Shown in pieces: positions 51,279 to 60,888 of a DNA stretch of 64,000 nucleotides (position 1 is its first letter; every line of letters starts with the position of its first letter). A program made the position numbers and the translations under genes. The notes beneath the pieces were generated by a model that ran no database searches, was not told where the DNA came from, and saw only the letters and a list, made by a program, of their open reading frames with translations. The DNA is from Verrucomicrobiaceae bacterium. Lineage in GTDB: Bacteria > Verrucomicrobiota > Verrucomicrobiia > Verrucomicrobiales > Verrucomicrobiaceae. The DNA lies in assembly GCA_016713035.1 (NCBI GenBank), contig JADJPW010000001.1, positions 744,001 through 808,000 of the forward strand, given 5' to 3'.

Positions 51279-52451
51279 ATGGTGCCTCATTCCATCCTGA
51301 TTCTCGGTGGCGGTTGTTTCGGACTCACTGCGGCACTGGAGCTGCGCTCGCGGGGCTGGTCGGTGACGTTGATGGATCAAGGAAGGCTCCCACAGCCAGA
51401 TGCGGCATCTACAGACATCAGCAAGGTCGTGCGCATGGATTACGGCGTCGATGCTCAGCACACGGCGATGGGGCTGGCCTCTATCGAAGGCTGGAGACGC
51501 TGGAATCGTGCTTGGGGCATGGATTTGTATCACGAGGATGGCTTCCTGGTCATGTCGCGGGAAGAAATGCGGCCTGGCAGTTTCGAGCATGATAGTTTTC
51601 ACTATCTGATGGCTCAGGGGCATGCGCTGCGGCGTATGAATGCCTCAGGGCTTCGTCAGCAGCATCCCGCATGGAATGCTGAGGCCTATGTGGATGGTTA
51701 TTTCAATGCAGTGGGCGGCTGGGTAGAGAGTGGGCGAGCGATCGCGCAGCTGGCTCGCGATGCCCGGAGTGCTGGTGTGGTGATTCACGAAGAGGTGAAG
51801 GGAGCGAGGCCGATATTCCAAGCTGGGCGCTGCATCGGTATTGAGTCTGCGAGCGGCGAGGTTTGGAGTGCGGACTTGGTTTTGGTCGCTACGGGTGCTT
51901 GGACGCCCGAGGTGCTGCCGCACCTTCAAAAAGTCATTCGGGCGACGGCGCAGACGGTTTTTCACTTTCAGCCCGCACAGCCAGAAAAGTGGTGTGCGCC
52001 GCATTTTCCGGTCTGGGGAGCAGACATAGCCAAAACGGGCTGGTATGGATTTCCGGCAAATGCGGATGGTATCGTCAAAGTGGCCAATCATGGCCCTGGA
52101 CGGCCTGTTTTGGCCTCAGAGCCGCGAACGCTGCCGGATGGCGAGGAGGAGCGTTATCGGGCGTTTTTGCGTGACACCTTTCCGGCTCTCGCTGAGGCTC
52201 CTGTGCATAGTCACCGCGTGTGTTTGTATTGTGACACCTTCGATGGCGCTTTTTGGATCGACCATGATCGCGAGCATGCGGGGCTGGTCGTTGCAGCGGG
52301 GGATTCGGGCCATGCTTTCAAGTTCACGCCGGTGCTAGGCGGGATCATTGCGGATGTGGTCGAGGGCAAGGCCAATGACTGGAGCGCGCGCTACCGCTGG
52401 CGTGAGCCTACGGTGTCCACGGGTGATGGTGCGAGAGCATCTCACTCGTAA
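51279..52451 (+). CDS. FAD-dependent amine/amino-acid oxidase (DAO superfamily)
   Basis: The 390-residue flavoenzyme is like sarcosine or fructosyl-amine oxidases. The ADP-binding motif is ILGGGCFGLTAALELRSRGW, followed by DAASTDISKVVRMDYG. The second FAD contact LVLVATGAWTPEVLPHL is in the middle, and VVAAGDSGHAFKFTPVLGG near the end binds the flavin. The R..YG after the nucleotide motif recalls the covalent-FAD enzymes. Substrate is inferred only as a secondary amine or amino acid. It is convergent with the next gene and their ends overlap by 10 bases. Confidence 0.85.
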   Translation: MVPHSILILGGGCFGLTAALELRSRGWSVTLMDQGRLPQPDAASTDISKVVRMDYGVDAQHTAMGLASIEGWRRWNRAWGMDLYHEDGFLVMSREEMRPGSFEHDSFHYLMAQGHALRRMNASGLRQQHPAWNAEAYVDGYFNAVGGWVESGRAIAQLARDARSAGVVIHEEVKGARPIFQAGRCIGIESASGEVWSADLVLVATGAWTPEVLPHLQKVIRATAQTVFHFQPAQPEKWCAPHFPVWGADIAKTGWYGFPANADGIVKVANHGPGRPVLASEPRTLPDGEEERYRAFLRDTFPALAEAPVHSHRVCLYCDTFDGAFWIDHDREHAGLVVAAGDSGHAFKFTPVLGGIIADVVEGKANDWSARYRWREPTVSTGDGARASHS

Positions 52452-53317
52452 AGGCGGAAGAGGCCGCTGTGATCGAGATCGCCATGGCCTTTCTCATGGA
52501 CGAATTTTTCCCACTGCTGGAGAGAGTTCCGCAGCGTGGGTGAGTCGAGTCCTGCGCTATCTGCTAGCTCGCACATGAGCCGCACATCTTTGAGCTGGAG
52601 CACGGCGCGGCCTCCTGGAGCGAAGTCACGGCGCACCATGCGGTCACCATGCAGATCGAGGATGCGACTTTCTGCAAAGCCGCCGAGCAGGGCCTTGCGC
52701 ACGAGTGCGGAATCCACGCCCGAGAGCTCGGCGAGGCGTAGCGCCTGGGCCACGGCGTCGATGGTTTGAGCCACGATGAGTTGATTCGCGAGCTTGGTTA
52801 CTTGGCCACTGCCAGCGGGGCCCATGTGGGTGATGTTTTTGCCCACGGTCTGAAAAATGGGCAGCGCACGCTGAAAGTCTGCCTCCGAGCCGCCAGCCAT
52901 GATGGTCAGCGTTGCGGCCTCTGCGCCGACTTGGCCGCCGGAGACGGGTGAATCGACCCAATGCACACGCTCGGCGAATTTCCGCGTCTGGGGCACGCCG
53001 GTGGTGCCGAAATCGACAATCAGCGCCTCTGGATGCAGTCCCTCATGCAACCCACCTGTGCCAAAGACGACTTCTTCGACGACTTCGGTGGTGGTGAGAT
53101 TGATGCAGATGACTCCTGGACCGATCTCGCGTGCGAGCTCGGGCAAGGATGCGGCGCGGCGCATGCCCAGGGCTGCGGCAGCCTGTGCGGGGGCCTCACT
53201 GCGATTCCACACCACGATTTCTGCTCCTGCGGCATGGAGGTGGCGTGCATTGGCACGGCCCATGTTGCCGAGGCCGACGAATCCGATTTTTTGTCCAGTG
53301 AGTTGGGGTTTGTTCAT
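52442..53317 (-). CDS. NAD(P)-dependent 3-hydroxyisobutyrate-dehydrogenase-family oxidoreductase
   Basis: The 291-residue beta-hydroxyacid dehydrogenase has the dinucleotide motif IGFVGLGNMGRANARHL, INLTTTEVVEEVV, the substrate motif VDSPVSGGQVGAEAATLTIM, and the catalytic Lys region GSGQVTKLANQLIVAQTI. A C-terminal helical domain follows with GGFAESRILDLHG. It belongs to the GarR/GLYR1 group; substrate unknown. Ends tail to tail with the flavin oxidase gene. Confidence 0.88.
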   Translation of the reverse strand: MNKPQLTGQKIGFVGLGNMGRANARHLHAAGAEIVVWNRSEAPAQAAAALGMRRAASLPELAREIGPGVICINLTTTEVVEEVVFGTGGLHEGLHPEALIVDFGTTGVPQTRKFAERVHWVDSPVSGGQVGAEAATLTIMAGGSEADFQRALPIFQTVGKNITHMGPAGSGQVTKLANQLIVAQTIDAVAQALRLAELSGVDSALVRKALLGGFAESRILDLHGDRMVRRDFAPGGRAVLQLKDVRLMCELADSAGLDSPTLRNSLQQWEKFVHEKGHGDLDHSGLFRLYE

Positions 53318-53434
53318 GCTGAAGGAATGAGGGTGGGAGGCATTTTATCGAAGGGATAACGCTTGGTGTCCATGAAAGTGACTCCTGCTTTGACGAAAAG
53401 GTGAACTGCACTATCTGCATGCCAGCCACCCCTG

Positions 53435-54586
53435 ATGGATACCCAACCACCGCCCCCAGAGCCAAAACGCGGCATGCTCTACCGCATGTTTGTCAGCATC
53501 GTGTTGGCACTGGTGCGCTCGGTTTACCGTGTGAAAACCATCCATGCAGAGCGTGTGCCGCCAGGTGGCGGCGTGCTCATGCTCTCGAATCACGTCAGCT
53601 ATGTCGATGCCATGGTGCTGGCGTCCGCATGTCCGCGCATGGTCCGCTTTGTCATGTGGGATGTGCTTTATAAGATCTGGTGGATGAATGGCTTCCTGCG
53701 CCTCGTCGGCACGGTGCCCATTTCACCTACACGGGCAAAGGATGCCGTGCGCAGCGTGGCAGAGGCGCTGAAGGGGGGCGGTCTGGTCTGCCTTTTCCCC
53801 GAGGGCCAGATCACACGCCACGGCATGGTCAATGAGCTACGCAAAGGCTACGAACTCATGGCACGCCAGGGCTCTGCCCAAGTGCTCCCGGTGTGGCTGG
53901 ATGGGCTCTATGGTAGCATTTTTTCCTTTCAAGGTGGGCGCTTCTTCAAGAAACGGCCTGCGCATCTGCGCTATCCCGTCACGGTGCTCTTCGGTGAGCC
54001 GATCGATGCCCGCGCGGCGGATGTGGCGACGCTGCGCAGCGCCATGCTAGCCCTTTCTGCACAGGCGATGATGCTGCGCACGGATTGGCGGCCTGATAGC
54101 ACGCGTCGGAGTGCCATTGGCCTGCGTGACGCAGAGTGGTATCGCCCAGGTGATGTGTTTTGGTGCCTAGAGCCGCAGGGCAGCGTGATTCACGGCATCG
54201 TGCATGATCTGGCGCATCTGCTACCTGGAGTGAAAATCATCACGGAAGCCGCCCAGGCCGCCGGAGCCCCCATCGTGGCTTTTTGCTCACCGGAGAGCCT
54301 TTCCCGCATCACCGACACGGAGCGACTCATCTTCTGCTGGGATGCAGATGCCGCACGCATCACAGAGCTGAATGATGCACGCCTACTCCGTGGCTATTGG
54401 GATGCCGCCAGTGGCTTGTTACTCAGCACAGAGGTCCCCACGCCGCCGATGCCCGTGGGTGAAGAGGCACTGCAAAAAGGCCGCAAGCCCGCCACGCTCG
54501 GTCGCCTGCTCCCAGGGCTCGCGCTCGACTCACTGACCGCAGCATGCACGCTCGATGCAGAGGGCTTTGTCGTGATCAAAGCGTGA
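53435..54586 (+). CDS. PlsC-type acyltransferase with extra C-terminal domain
   Basis: The N-terminal 210 residues form a lysophospholipid acyltransferase: LSNHVSYVDAMVL (catalytic NHxxxxD), GTVPISPTRAKDAVRS, CLFPEGQITRHG (FPEG block) and QVLPVWLDGLYGS. Such enzymes acylate lysophosphatidate or related lysolipids at the membrane; one hydrophobic helix precedes the motif. The last 170 residues (DVFWCLEPQGSVIHGIVHDL to LDAEGFVVIKA) are not part of standard PlsC. They lack an AMP-binding P-loop, so this is not a complete Aas-type fusion. Confidence 0.82.
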   Translation: MDTQPPPPEPKRGMLYRMFVSIVLALVRSVYRVKTIHAERVPPGGGVLMLSNHVSYVDAMVLASACPRMVRFVMWDVLYKIWWMNGFLRLVGTVPISPTRAKDAVRSVAEALKGGGLVCLFPEGQITRHGMVNELRKGYELMARQGSAQVLPVWLDGLYGSIFSFQGGRFFKKRPAHLRYPVTVLFGEPIDARAADVATLRSAMLALSAQAMMLRTDWRPDSTRRSAIGLRDAEWYRPGDVFWCLEPQGSVIHGIVHDLAHLLPGVKIITEAAQAAGAPIVAFCSPESLSRITDTERLIFCWDADAARITELNDARLLRGYWDAASGLLLSTEVPTPPMPVGEEALQKGRKPATLGRLLPGLALDSLTAACTLDAEGFVVIKA

Positions 54587-54618
54587 GATGAGGCGGACTG
54601 AGCGCGATTTTTCGCCAG

Positions 54619-55482
54619 CTACTTCTTCTTCAGAATCTGCGCCACGAACCCACTCACCGCCTTCGTCGCTGCATCGCCTTCGGTGCCGAGATTGGCATTG
54701 ATGCGGGTGTGATTGGTCTCTTTCCCGCCAAAGACCGTCACGGGGATTCCAGCCTCCTTCAAAACCGCACCGAGCCGCTGTGCCTGCGCGGAGTTATCCG
54801 GGTGATCCGCCACGTGCAGGATGAAAAAGGGCGGGATGTGCTTCCCCGCCGCCACATGGGTCACCGCAGAAAAATCCAGGTGCTTCGCCGGATCATTGCC
54901 GAACTTCTCCCGGTGCCCAAACTTCGCCTGCGGCTGGTGGTGCACCCGCCGCCGTGTTTCAGCGACCTCGATGATCGCCGGGATGTCATACGTATCGCCA
55001 TCCACTGGCAGGCAGCCGATCAGATCCACAAAGGACACGCCCACGGCCTTCAGATAGCGATCATCCGCGCAGAGAATCGTCGCAAGCTGCGCCCCAGACG
55101 AATGCCCACCCACCAGCACCCGCTTTGGATCACCGCCATACTCCGCGATGTGCTGATGCATCCATCCAAAAGCCTTCGCCACATCGCCAATGAGCGTCCC
55201 CATGTCCACCTCCGGCAGCAGCCGGTGATTGATCGAGACAAACACAAACCCCTGCCCAGTGAACCACGTCGGCTTCTCCTGCACATTGGCCTTATCCCCC
55301 GTCTGCCACCCACCGCCATGGATCCAAAACACCACCGGCAAATTCTTCGCCCCCGCTGGCGCATAAATGTCCAGCACATGCCGCGCATGCCCATTCTCGA
55401 CATACGGGATGCTCCTCTTCATCTCCAAAGCGGAAGCTGAAGTGGCAAAGAGTGCGACGCAGGCGAAGAGAAGGCGTTTCAT
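54619..55482 (-). CDS. Secreted alpha/beta hydrolase (BD-FAE/esterase-lipase type)
   Basis: Start ATG at 55482 gives a signal peptide (MKRLLFACVALFATSASA). The oxyanion HGGGW motif lies in VVFWIHGGGWQTGDKAN, the nucleophile in VLVGGHSSGAQLATILCADD, an acid in HVADHPDNS and the His in GKETNHTRIN. The 287-residue size and HGGG-GHSSG arrangement match hormone-sensitive-lipase-like or BD-feruloyl esterases. The longer frame to 55527 would overlap the next upstream gene by four bases, so coupling is possible. Confidence 0.85.
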   Translation of the reverse strand: MKRLLFACVALFATSASALEMKRSIPYVENGHARHVLDIYAPAGAKNLPVVFWIHGGGWQTGDKANVQEKPTWFTGQGFVFVSINHRLLPEVDMGTLIGDVAKAFGWMHQHIAEYGGDPKRVLVGGHSSGAQLATILCADDRYLKAVGVSFVDLIGCLPVDGDTYDIPAIIEVAETRRRVHHQPQAKFGHREKFGNDPAKHLDFSAVTHVAAGKHIPPFFILHVADHPDNSAQAQRLGAVLKEAGIPVTVFGGKETNHTRINANLGTEGDAATKAVSGFVAQILKKK

Positions 55483-55523
55483 GGCTGCAAAGTAACGCTG
55501 ATCACGTCTAGGCTCATTCATCT

Positions 55524-57158
55524 TCACCGATACGGCTCCTTTCGTTTCTCAGCCGCATCAATGGCAGCTTTGAGTTCTTGTTTGATCTGATCATCACTTT
55601 CACCTCCCAGACGCTTCTTTAACCATTCAAGGTCATCCCTGCTAACCACCCAGTCGAGCTTATCCACCGCAGCCATTCGCACATCATGTTCCTCGTCATC
55701 GAGGCCATTTTTCAGGATGTTCACTGCCTCTTTGTTTTTCAAAAAATGCGCATGATCAAAGCCTACCACCCGAATTCTTGGAGAAAGATGTGAGCACGCC
55801 TTCTTGACTGAGTCGGTAAAGACTTGGCTTTCGTGGTCAACATTCTCCCAAAGAAACTCTAGCTCCAATTCCCCCATCTCACCTACTGGCTCCTCAAGCA
55901 ACCTCTTCATGCGCATCACCAACATCTGCTCTCTTTGTGGATACTCATACTCTTCAAGTACCTGGGTGCTGTATAGTTGAATCAGCCCTGGCTCGCTATA
56001 TCGAGCCAGAATGGGGTCAAGCAAACGTGGCTCACTTGTATCCAAATCCGCAACGGAGGCAGCGATGCGCGTCCAAGTGGTCCAATCATTGCCCTTCGCT
56101 GTTTTAGCATTGGTGATGAAAATGTCCGTGATTGCCCTCAATTCACCCGGCATAACATCCTTCTTTTCCTTCTCTTGTGCCTTGTCAGATTGCCAGTAAT
56201 CCAGCCGGCTTTCAGCCCAGGCAGCTGATCCGGCCTTTGGAGGCAACTCTTTCCAACTTTGCCCATCTTCCTGAAACTGCTCGAACACGCCCCCTTTGAA
56301 ACTGATCCTTAAAGTTGTCTGGACCCCCGAGCCATCGCGCCGCCACTCGTCTGCAACATACTCCAAAACATCCCCATCAACACGCGTCGGCTCCCCAAAC
56401 AGCGCCTTCACCTCTGTCATTGTACTCCCACGTTCCAACCAGGCAGCAAGCCCGTCGATGCCTCTTTTCTCTTTCGAAAGCGCCTGCCACTCCGCTAAAG
56501 TACGCGAGGACTTCTTTTTAAACCTCAAAGAGGCCCCTAGCCGGGCATACGCGCTTTGCGGCACCACAGAATGAGTCCACTCAAAAAGAATGGCCCGGTG
56601 CTTGCCACCGAGCGCCTGGACCTTTTTCACCTGTCCGCCCTCCAGCAGGCTGAACTCAAGCGCAGTCCCATCTTCCTGAACACACTTTTTGAAAGCAATG
56701 GGACCACAAAGACAGATTCCTTCATCAAACCAGTCTGCCTCACGCACAAAAATCACACCGTAGTAAAGGGAGCCGACCTTGAGGTGATAAGCTCTCTCAA
56801 AAGAGTTGTCCGCCATGCTCGCAACCCCTCCAACGACTTGAATTCGATTACTTTTTTGGTCACCCAGCACCGTCACCGAAAACAAAGAGTGATCTGGATG
56901 CTCAAAGCGTAGAAACTCATCTTCATAGGTCTTCCAAGCTCCTGTATCCTTTGTTTCAAAGGCAGCCCTTTCCTCGGCAGTCAGTTTGCGCCCTTCTTGT
57001 TGTTCCAGCGCCTCCAGACTGCTCGCGCCAAAAGGCGAATTTGGATTCGCTTTGATCAGCGCCAGTCTCTCCTGAAAGGATTTAGGCGCGCTAAATACCG
57101 CAGATGCAGTCGCTAAAGCGAGGAACCATACACAGAGAGTAAAGAACGTCTTTTTCAT
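55524..57158 (-). CDS. Secreted protein with HEAT-like C-terminus, function unknown
   Basis: From the ATG at 57158 (MKKTFFTLCVWFLALATASA) there is a signal peptide, then a charged region with an AEERAAFETKDTG stretch. A SmpA/BamE-like turn lies at about residues 245-295 (GSTMTEVKALFGEPTRVDGD). The C-terminus has HEAT-like helices (SPRIRVVGFDHAHFLKNKEA, EEHDVRMAAVDKLDWVVSRD). Cys-rich spot GICLCGPIAFKKC sits near residue 150. No family name fits the whole. Its codons are more AT-rich than its neighbours', a possible sign of separate origin. It is upstream of the esterase on the same strand. Confidence 0.62.
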   Translation of the reverse strand: MKKTFFTLCVWFLALATASAVFSAPKSFQERLALIKANPNSPFGASSLEALEQQEGRKLTAEERAAFETKDTGAWKTYEDEFLRFEHPDHSLFSVTVLGDQKSNRIQVVGGVASMADNSFERAYHLKVGSLYYGVIFVREADWFDEGICLCGPIAFKKCVQEDGTALEFSLLEGGQVKKVQALGGKHRAILFEWTHSVVPQSAYARLGASLRFKKKSSRTLAEWQALSKEKRGIDGLAAWLERGSTMTEVKALFGEPTRVDGDVLEYVADEWRRDGSGVQTTLRISFKGGVFEQFQEDGQSWKELPPKAGSAAWAESRLDYWQSDKAQEKEKKDVMPGELRAITDIFITNAKTAKGNDWTTWTRIAASVADLDTSEPRLLDPILARYSEPGLIQLYSTQVLEEYEYPQREQMLVMRMKRLLEEPVGEMGELELEFLWENVDHESQVFTDSVKKACSHLSPRIRVVGFDHAHFLKNKEAVNILKNGLDDEEHDVRMAAVDKLDWVVSRDDLEWLKKRLGGESDDQIKQELKAAIDAAEKRKEPYR

Positions 57159-57216
57159 GCTCGATGACACGATCCTACGGCGAATCTATTGAGTATGTGA
57201 AGCCAAAACGTCCACC

Positions 57217-59262
57217 TCACGGCTTAAACTCCGCCACGACCTTGGCACCGGCGACGTCCCAGGCGCGGACGGTGCCGTCTTGATCGCCGCCGAGGATGAT
57301 GTCGCCGGATTGGGTGGTGGCGAGGGATTGGAGGAAGCTGGTGGAGCCGGGGAGTTGCTTCACTTCGCCGCCGTCGCTGGTGATGAGGCGTAGCTTGCTG
57401 TCGCCAGCGCTGGTGGCGAGCTGATCAGCGGCGCCGAGGTAGCGGATGCCGGTGACTTCTTTGTCCCAGCCGTCCACGCTCTTGCGGCGGTCGCCGGTGG
57501 TCCAGTCCCAGACTTTGACCACGTTGTCCGCGCCGCTGCTGGCGAGCAGGCGGCCATCTGCACGCCAACTGACGCCGAGGACGTGATGCGTGTGGCCTTC
57601 AAAGGTCTTCACCATCTTCCCAGTGCTCAGATCCGTGATGCGCACGGCTTTGTCTGCTCCGCCGGAGGCGAGGAGCTTGCCATCTGGCGAAAAATCCAAC
57701 GCTAAAATGCTATCGAGATGACGCTCGGCAAAGGTCTGGGTCAGCTTGCCACTGGCGACTTCAAAGAGGGTGATGTCACCGCTGCGGGAGGGCTCGCCAC
57801 TGCCGACGGCGAGCGTTTTGCCATCTGGCGAAAAGGCGAGGCTATTGGCGCGGTCGGTGATGGGTGATTTGCCATCACCGGTGCCAAAGCTGCGCTCCAA
57901 GGTCCAAGTGGCCGCGGTGCTTCCTGGCGTGATGGGCTTACCATTCACGGTGCTCCAGGCCTGTGCGGGGCCGTTGTCATAGGTGGCGATGAGTTCGAGC
58001 CCGTTGGCGCTGAAGCCGAGTGCTTTCGCTTTTTTCATGCTTTGCGCGAGGGTCTTGGTGATCGCGTCGCGGTCGGTGTTGGCTTTTTCGAGGGCTTTCT
58101 TCACCACGTCGAGATGGGCTTTTTGGTCGATCACGCGTTGCTTGGCTTTCTTTTCGTTTTCGGTGACGAGTTTGATCTCGTTGGTGGTGTCGGTGATGGC
58201 GGCTTCGGCACGGGTGAGGGCTTCTTGGGCCAGTTTGAGCTCGGTGGCGGCTTTTTCTTTGGTTTCGATGGTTTTGGCGTCTGTGGCTGTGTTTTTGTCG
58301 GCGGTGGCCTTGGCGTCGGTTTTGGCCTTCAGGTCCTTCTTTTTGTCTTCCAGAGCTTTTTTGGCGAGTTCGGCGAGCTCGCCTGCTTTTTTCAAACGGG
58401 TGCCCTGCTCTGCGGCATCGGTCTGAGCCTTTTTGATGGCTTCATTTTGATAAGTCACCTCCAGGCTCGCTCGTGCGGCTGCGTGCGTGCGGAGAGCGAG
58501 GGCTTGTTGGGTGGATAGGTCGGTTTTGATCTGGGTGATGAGCTTTGCTCCCTCACTGAGCTTGATGCTATTGTCGGCATCTTGGGTGGCGGTGAGCTTG
58601 GTGGAGGCTGTGGGGGCTGCGGGGGGCAGATTGAGACGCCAGAGCTTCACCTCGCGAAAGCTGCCCGTGGCGAGGCGAGTGCCATCTGGGCTGAAAGCGA
58701 GTGCCTGCACGACATCACGATGCGCATCAGCGGGGAGTTTCATCGAGAGCTGCTGGGTAGGCAGGTGATAGATGCAGATCTGATTCGCCCGAGCTGCAGC
58801 GGCGAAATCGCCCTGCGGCGTCACCGCGACGGCGAAGACTGGCTGAAAGCCCGTGGGCAGAGGCTGCCAGGCGATGACTTGCTCTTTTTTGCCCGAGGAT
58901 TTTGCTCCTTGGTCGATCCACTGCTTCAAGAGATCGAGCTGTGAGCTGGTGAGATTCACCGCGCCGACTTTATTGCCCTTGGGGGGCATTTCGCTGTCCC
59001 AGGAGTGTGCGGCAGCTTGGTAGATGATGCTTGCGGCACCTTGTCCGGGGAGGATGCCTTTGTCGGACTCGCCGCCCTTTGCCATCAGCTCGGGTGTCTC
59101 CATGTTGAGCCCGCCTTTGGTCGTCGTTTTGTTATGACAGGCGATGCAGTTGTCCTTCAAGAATGGATGCACCTGCTTTTCATAATCGATCACGCCGGGA
59201 GCAGCGTGGAGACTCGCAAAGCAAGAGGTGAGGATGAGGAAGGAGATGGAATAGCGGAGCAT
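57217..59262 (-). CDS. Planctomycete-type cytochrome c / WD40 protein with coiled-coil insert
   Basis: The 681-residue exported protein has a signal peptide (MLRYSISFLILTSCFASLHA) and then a PSCyt1 domain with one haem site CIACHNKTTTKGGLNM and the distal block SEMPPKGNKVG. A first propeller strand set follows (DVVQALAFSPDGTRLATGSF), then a coiled coil of about 180 residues rich in Ala/Lys/Glu (about 245-415), then WD40 repeats (SLAFSPDGKTLAVGSGE, ALDFSPDGKLLASGGADKAV, GVSWRADGRLLASSGADNVV, DGTVRAWDVAG). It lies just downstream of a DUF1501 gene on the same strand, a standard pairing in this superphylum. Confidence 0.87.
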   Translation of the reverse strand: MLRYSISFLILTSCFASLHAAPGVIDYEKQVHPFLKDNCIACHNKTTTKGGLNMETPELMAKGGESDKGILPGQGAASIIYQAAAHSWDSEMPPKGNKVGAVNLTSSQLDLLKQWIDQGAKSSGKKEQVIAWQPLPTGFQPVFAVAVTPQGDFAAAARANQICIYHLPTQQLSMKLPADAHRDVVQALAFSPDGTRLATGSFREVKLWRLNLPPAAPTASTKLTATQDADNSIKLSEGAKLITQIKTDLSTQQALALRTHAAARASLEVTYQNEAIKKAQTDAAEQGTRLKKAGELAELAKKALEDKKKDLKAKTDAKATADKNTATDAKTIETKEKAATELKLAQEALTRAEAAITDTTNEIKLVTENEKKAKQRVIDQKAHLDVVKKALEKANTDRDAITKTLAQSMKKAKALGFSANGLELIATYDNGPAQAWSTVNGKPITPGSTAATWTLERSFGTGDGKSPITDRANSLAFSPDGKTLAVGSGEPSRSGDITLFEVASGKLTQTFAERHLDSILALDFSPDGKLLASGGADKAVRITDLSTGKMVKTFEGHTHHVLGVSWRADGRLLASSGADNVVKVWDWTTGDRRKSVDGWDKEVTGIRYLGAADQLATSAGDSKLRLITSDGGEVKQLPGSTSFLQSLATTQSGDIILGGDQDGTVRAWDVAGAKVVAEFKP

Positions 59263-59362
59263 GACGCCGGAAAATACGTGCCTGAGTCGCCAGATCGCTC
59301 AATCCAATCATGCACATGTCACTGCGGCGTCTTCCGCCGCGCAGGAGTCCATGGCGAGGTGG

Positions 59363-60745
59363 CTAGGTATCGAGGAGCCCTTTGACCACTGAGCATTCCT
59401 CCACGCCGGTGAGTCGCTCATCGAGGCCATTGTGGCGGAAGGTAAGCTGCTCGTGATCGAGGCCCAAGAGGTGCAGGATGGTGGCGTGAAGCTCACGGAT
59501 GTGCACTTTGTCCGTCTGGGCACGCAGCCCGAAGTCATCCGTGCTGCCATGCACATGGCCATGCTTCACGCCTGCGCCAAACAGCACCGTGGTGAAGCCC
59601 CAGGGATTGTGATCGCGGCCCACGCCCTTCTCACTCATCGGCATGCGGCCAAATTCACCACCCCAGATGACCAGCGTGTCCTCCAGCAGCCCGCGCTGTT
59701 TCAGATCACGTAGCAGGCCAGCTACAGGCAGATCCGTGCGTGCACAGAGGTCCGTGTGATTGCTGAGGACATTCTCGTGGGCATCCCAGCCGTTCGTATC
59801 ACCCGAGTAGAGCTGCACAAAGCGCACCCCGCGCTCGATCATGCGCCGGGCCAGCAGGCAGCGTGTGCCAAACTCACGCGTGGTGGCGTGATCCAGTCCG
59901 TAGAGCTTTTTCGTGGCATCGCTCTCCTTTGAAAGATCCACCGCATCAGGCGCAGCGCTCTGCATGCGGAAGGCTAGCTCGTAAGCGCGGATGCGGGCAT
60001 CGAGCACGCTGTCTGCCGTATGCGCATGGCGTGTGGCATGCTCACGATTCATCTGCTGGATGAGATCCAGCGTCGCTCGCTGCCGTGCAGTGCCCTGCGG
60101 GCTCTCCAGGTGCAGGATGGGGCTGCTACCAGCACGCATGGTGGTGCCCTGATAGGTCGCGGGCAGGAAGCCGCTGCCCCACGCCGGTGGTCCGCCCTTC
60201 AGGCCACCACCGGGGTCTGGCAGCACGACAAAGGCGGGCATATCCGCATTCTCCGTGCCGAGTCCGTAGCTCACCCAGGCCCCCATACTGGGCTTGCCCA
60301 TCAGCACGGAGCCCGTGTTCATCTGATAGACAGACTGCGGATGATTCACACTATCACCGTGGCAACTGCGGATGACGCACATCTCATCGGCCATCTGCGC
60401 CATGTTCGGCAAAAAGTCGCTCATCTCGATCCCGCTCTGTCCACGCGGGCGAAAGGTCTTCACCGGCCCGAGCAGTGGATTTTGCGCCACTTTGCGCCGA
60501 GTCTCGACTGCGCCGTAGCTATCTGGCAGCGGCTTCCCGGCATGGCGGAGGAGTTCGGGCTTCGGATCAAAGAGGTCCACATGACTCGGCCCACCATGCA
60601 TGAAGAGCCAGATGACCCGCTTCGCCTTCGCCGTGAAATGTGGACGCGAATCCGCCATCAGATGCGCCAACGCCACACTGGACAGCCCCATGGCCGTGCT
60701 GCCGAGGATGCGGCGGCGTGAGGCAGGGGCGAGGGAGGGATTCAT
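59363..60745 (-). CDS. DUF1501 protein, Tat-exported
   Basis: The 460-residue protein starts MNPSLAPASRRRILGSTAMG (twin-arginine signal). Core blocks are VIWLFMHGGPSHVDLFDPKP, LPNMAQMADEMCVIRSCHGD, GKPSMGAWVSYGLGTEN, YSGDTNGWDAHENVLSNH, VIWGGEFGRMPMSEKG and GRDHNPWGFTTVLFGAG. It precedes the cytochrome/WD40 gene on the same strand by 100 bases, so the two are likely cotranscribed and act together at the cell surface or periplasm. The usual DUF1549/DUF1553 cytochrome partner is replaced here by the WD40 form. Confidence 0.9.
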   Translation of the reverse strand: MNPSLAPASRRRILGSTAMGLSSVALAHLMADSRPHFTAKAKRVIWLFMHGGPSHVDLFDPKPELLRHAGKPLPDSYGAVETRRKVAQNPLLGPVKTFRPRGQSGIEMSDFLPNMAQMADEMCVIRSCHGDSVNHPQSVYQMNTGSVLMGKPSMGAWVSYGLGTENADMPAFVVLPDPGGGLKGGPPAWGSGFLPATYQGTTMRAGSSPILHLESPQGTARQRATLDLIQQMNREHATRHAHTADSVLDARIRAYELAFRMQSAAPDAVDLSKESDATKKLYGLDHATTREFGTRCLLARRMIERGVRFVQLYSGDTNGWDAHENVLSNHTDLCARTDLPVAGLLRDLKQRGLLEDTLVIWGGEFGRMPMSEKGVGRDHNPWGFTTVLFGAGVKHGHVHGSTDDFGLRAQTDKVHIRELHATILHLLGLDHEQLTFRHNGLDERLTGVEECSVVKGLLDT

Positions 60746-60888
60746 GGATAGAGTGGTCGCTGGAGCCCATAGAACGCCTCGGTCACAGAAATGTTGCCCA
60801 AAGAGACGTGGAGGAAAAAAGCCTCTCTTGCGCCCGCAGGCTGCCTTTCCATCATCGGCGGCTCACTTTCACCTCACACACGACTCAC

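Noticed and set aside
60640..60888. N-terminal extension of thioredoxin reductase
   Set aside because: It overlaps the divergent DUF1501 gene, and the FAD motif of TrxB must sit at the very N-terminus.
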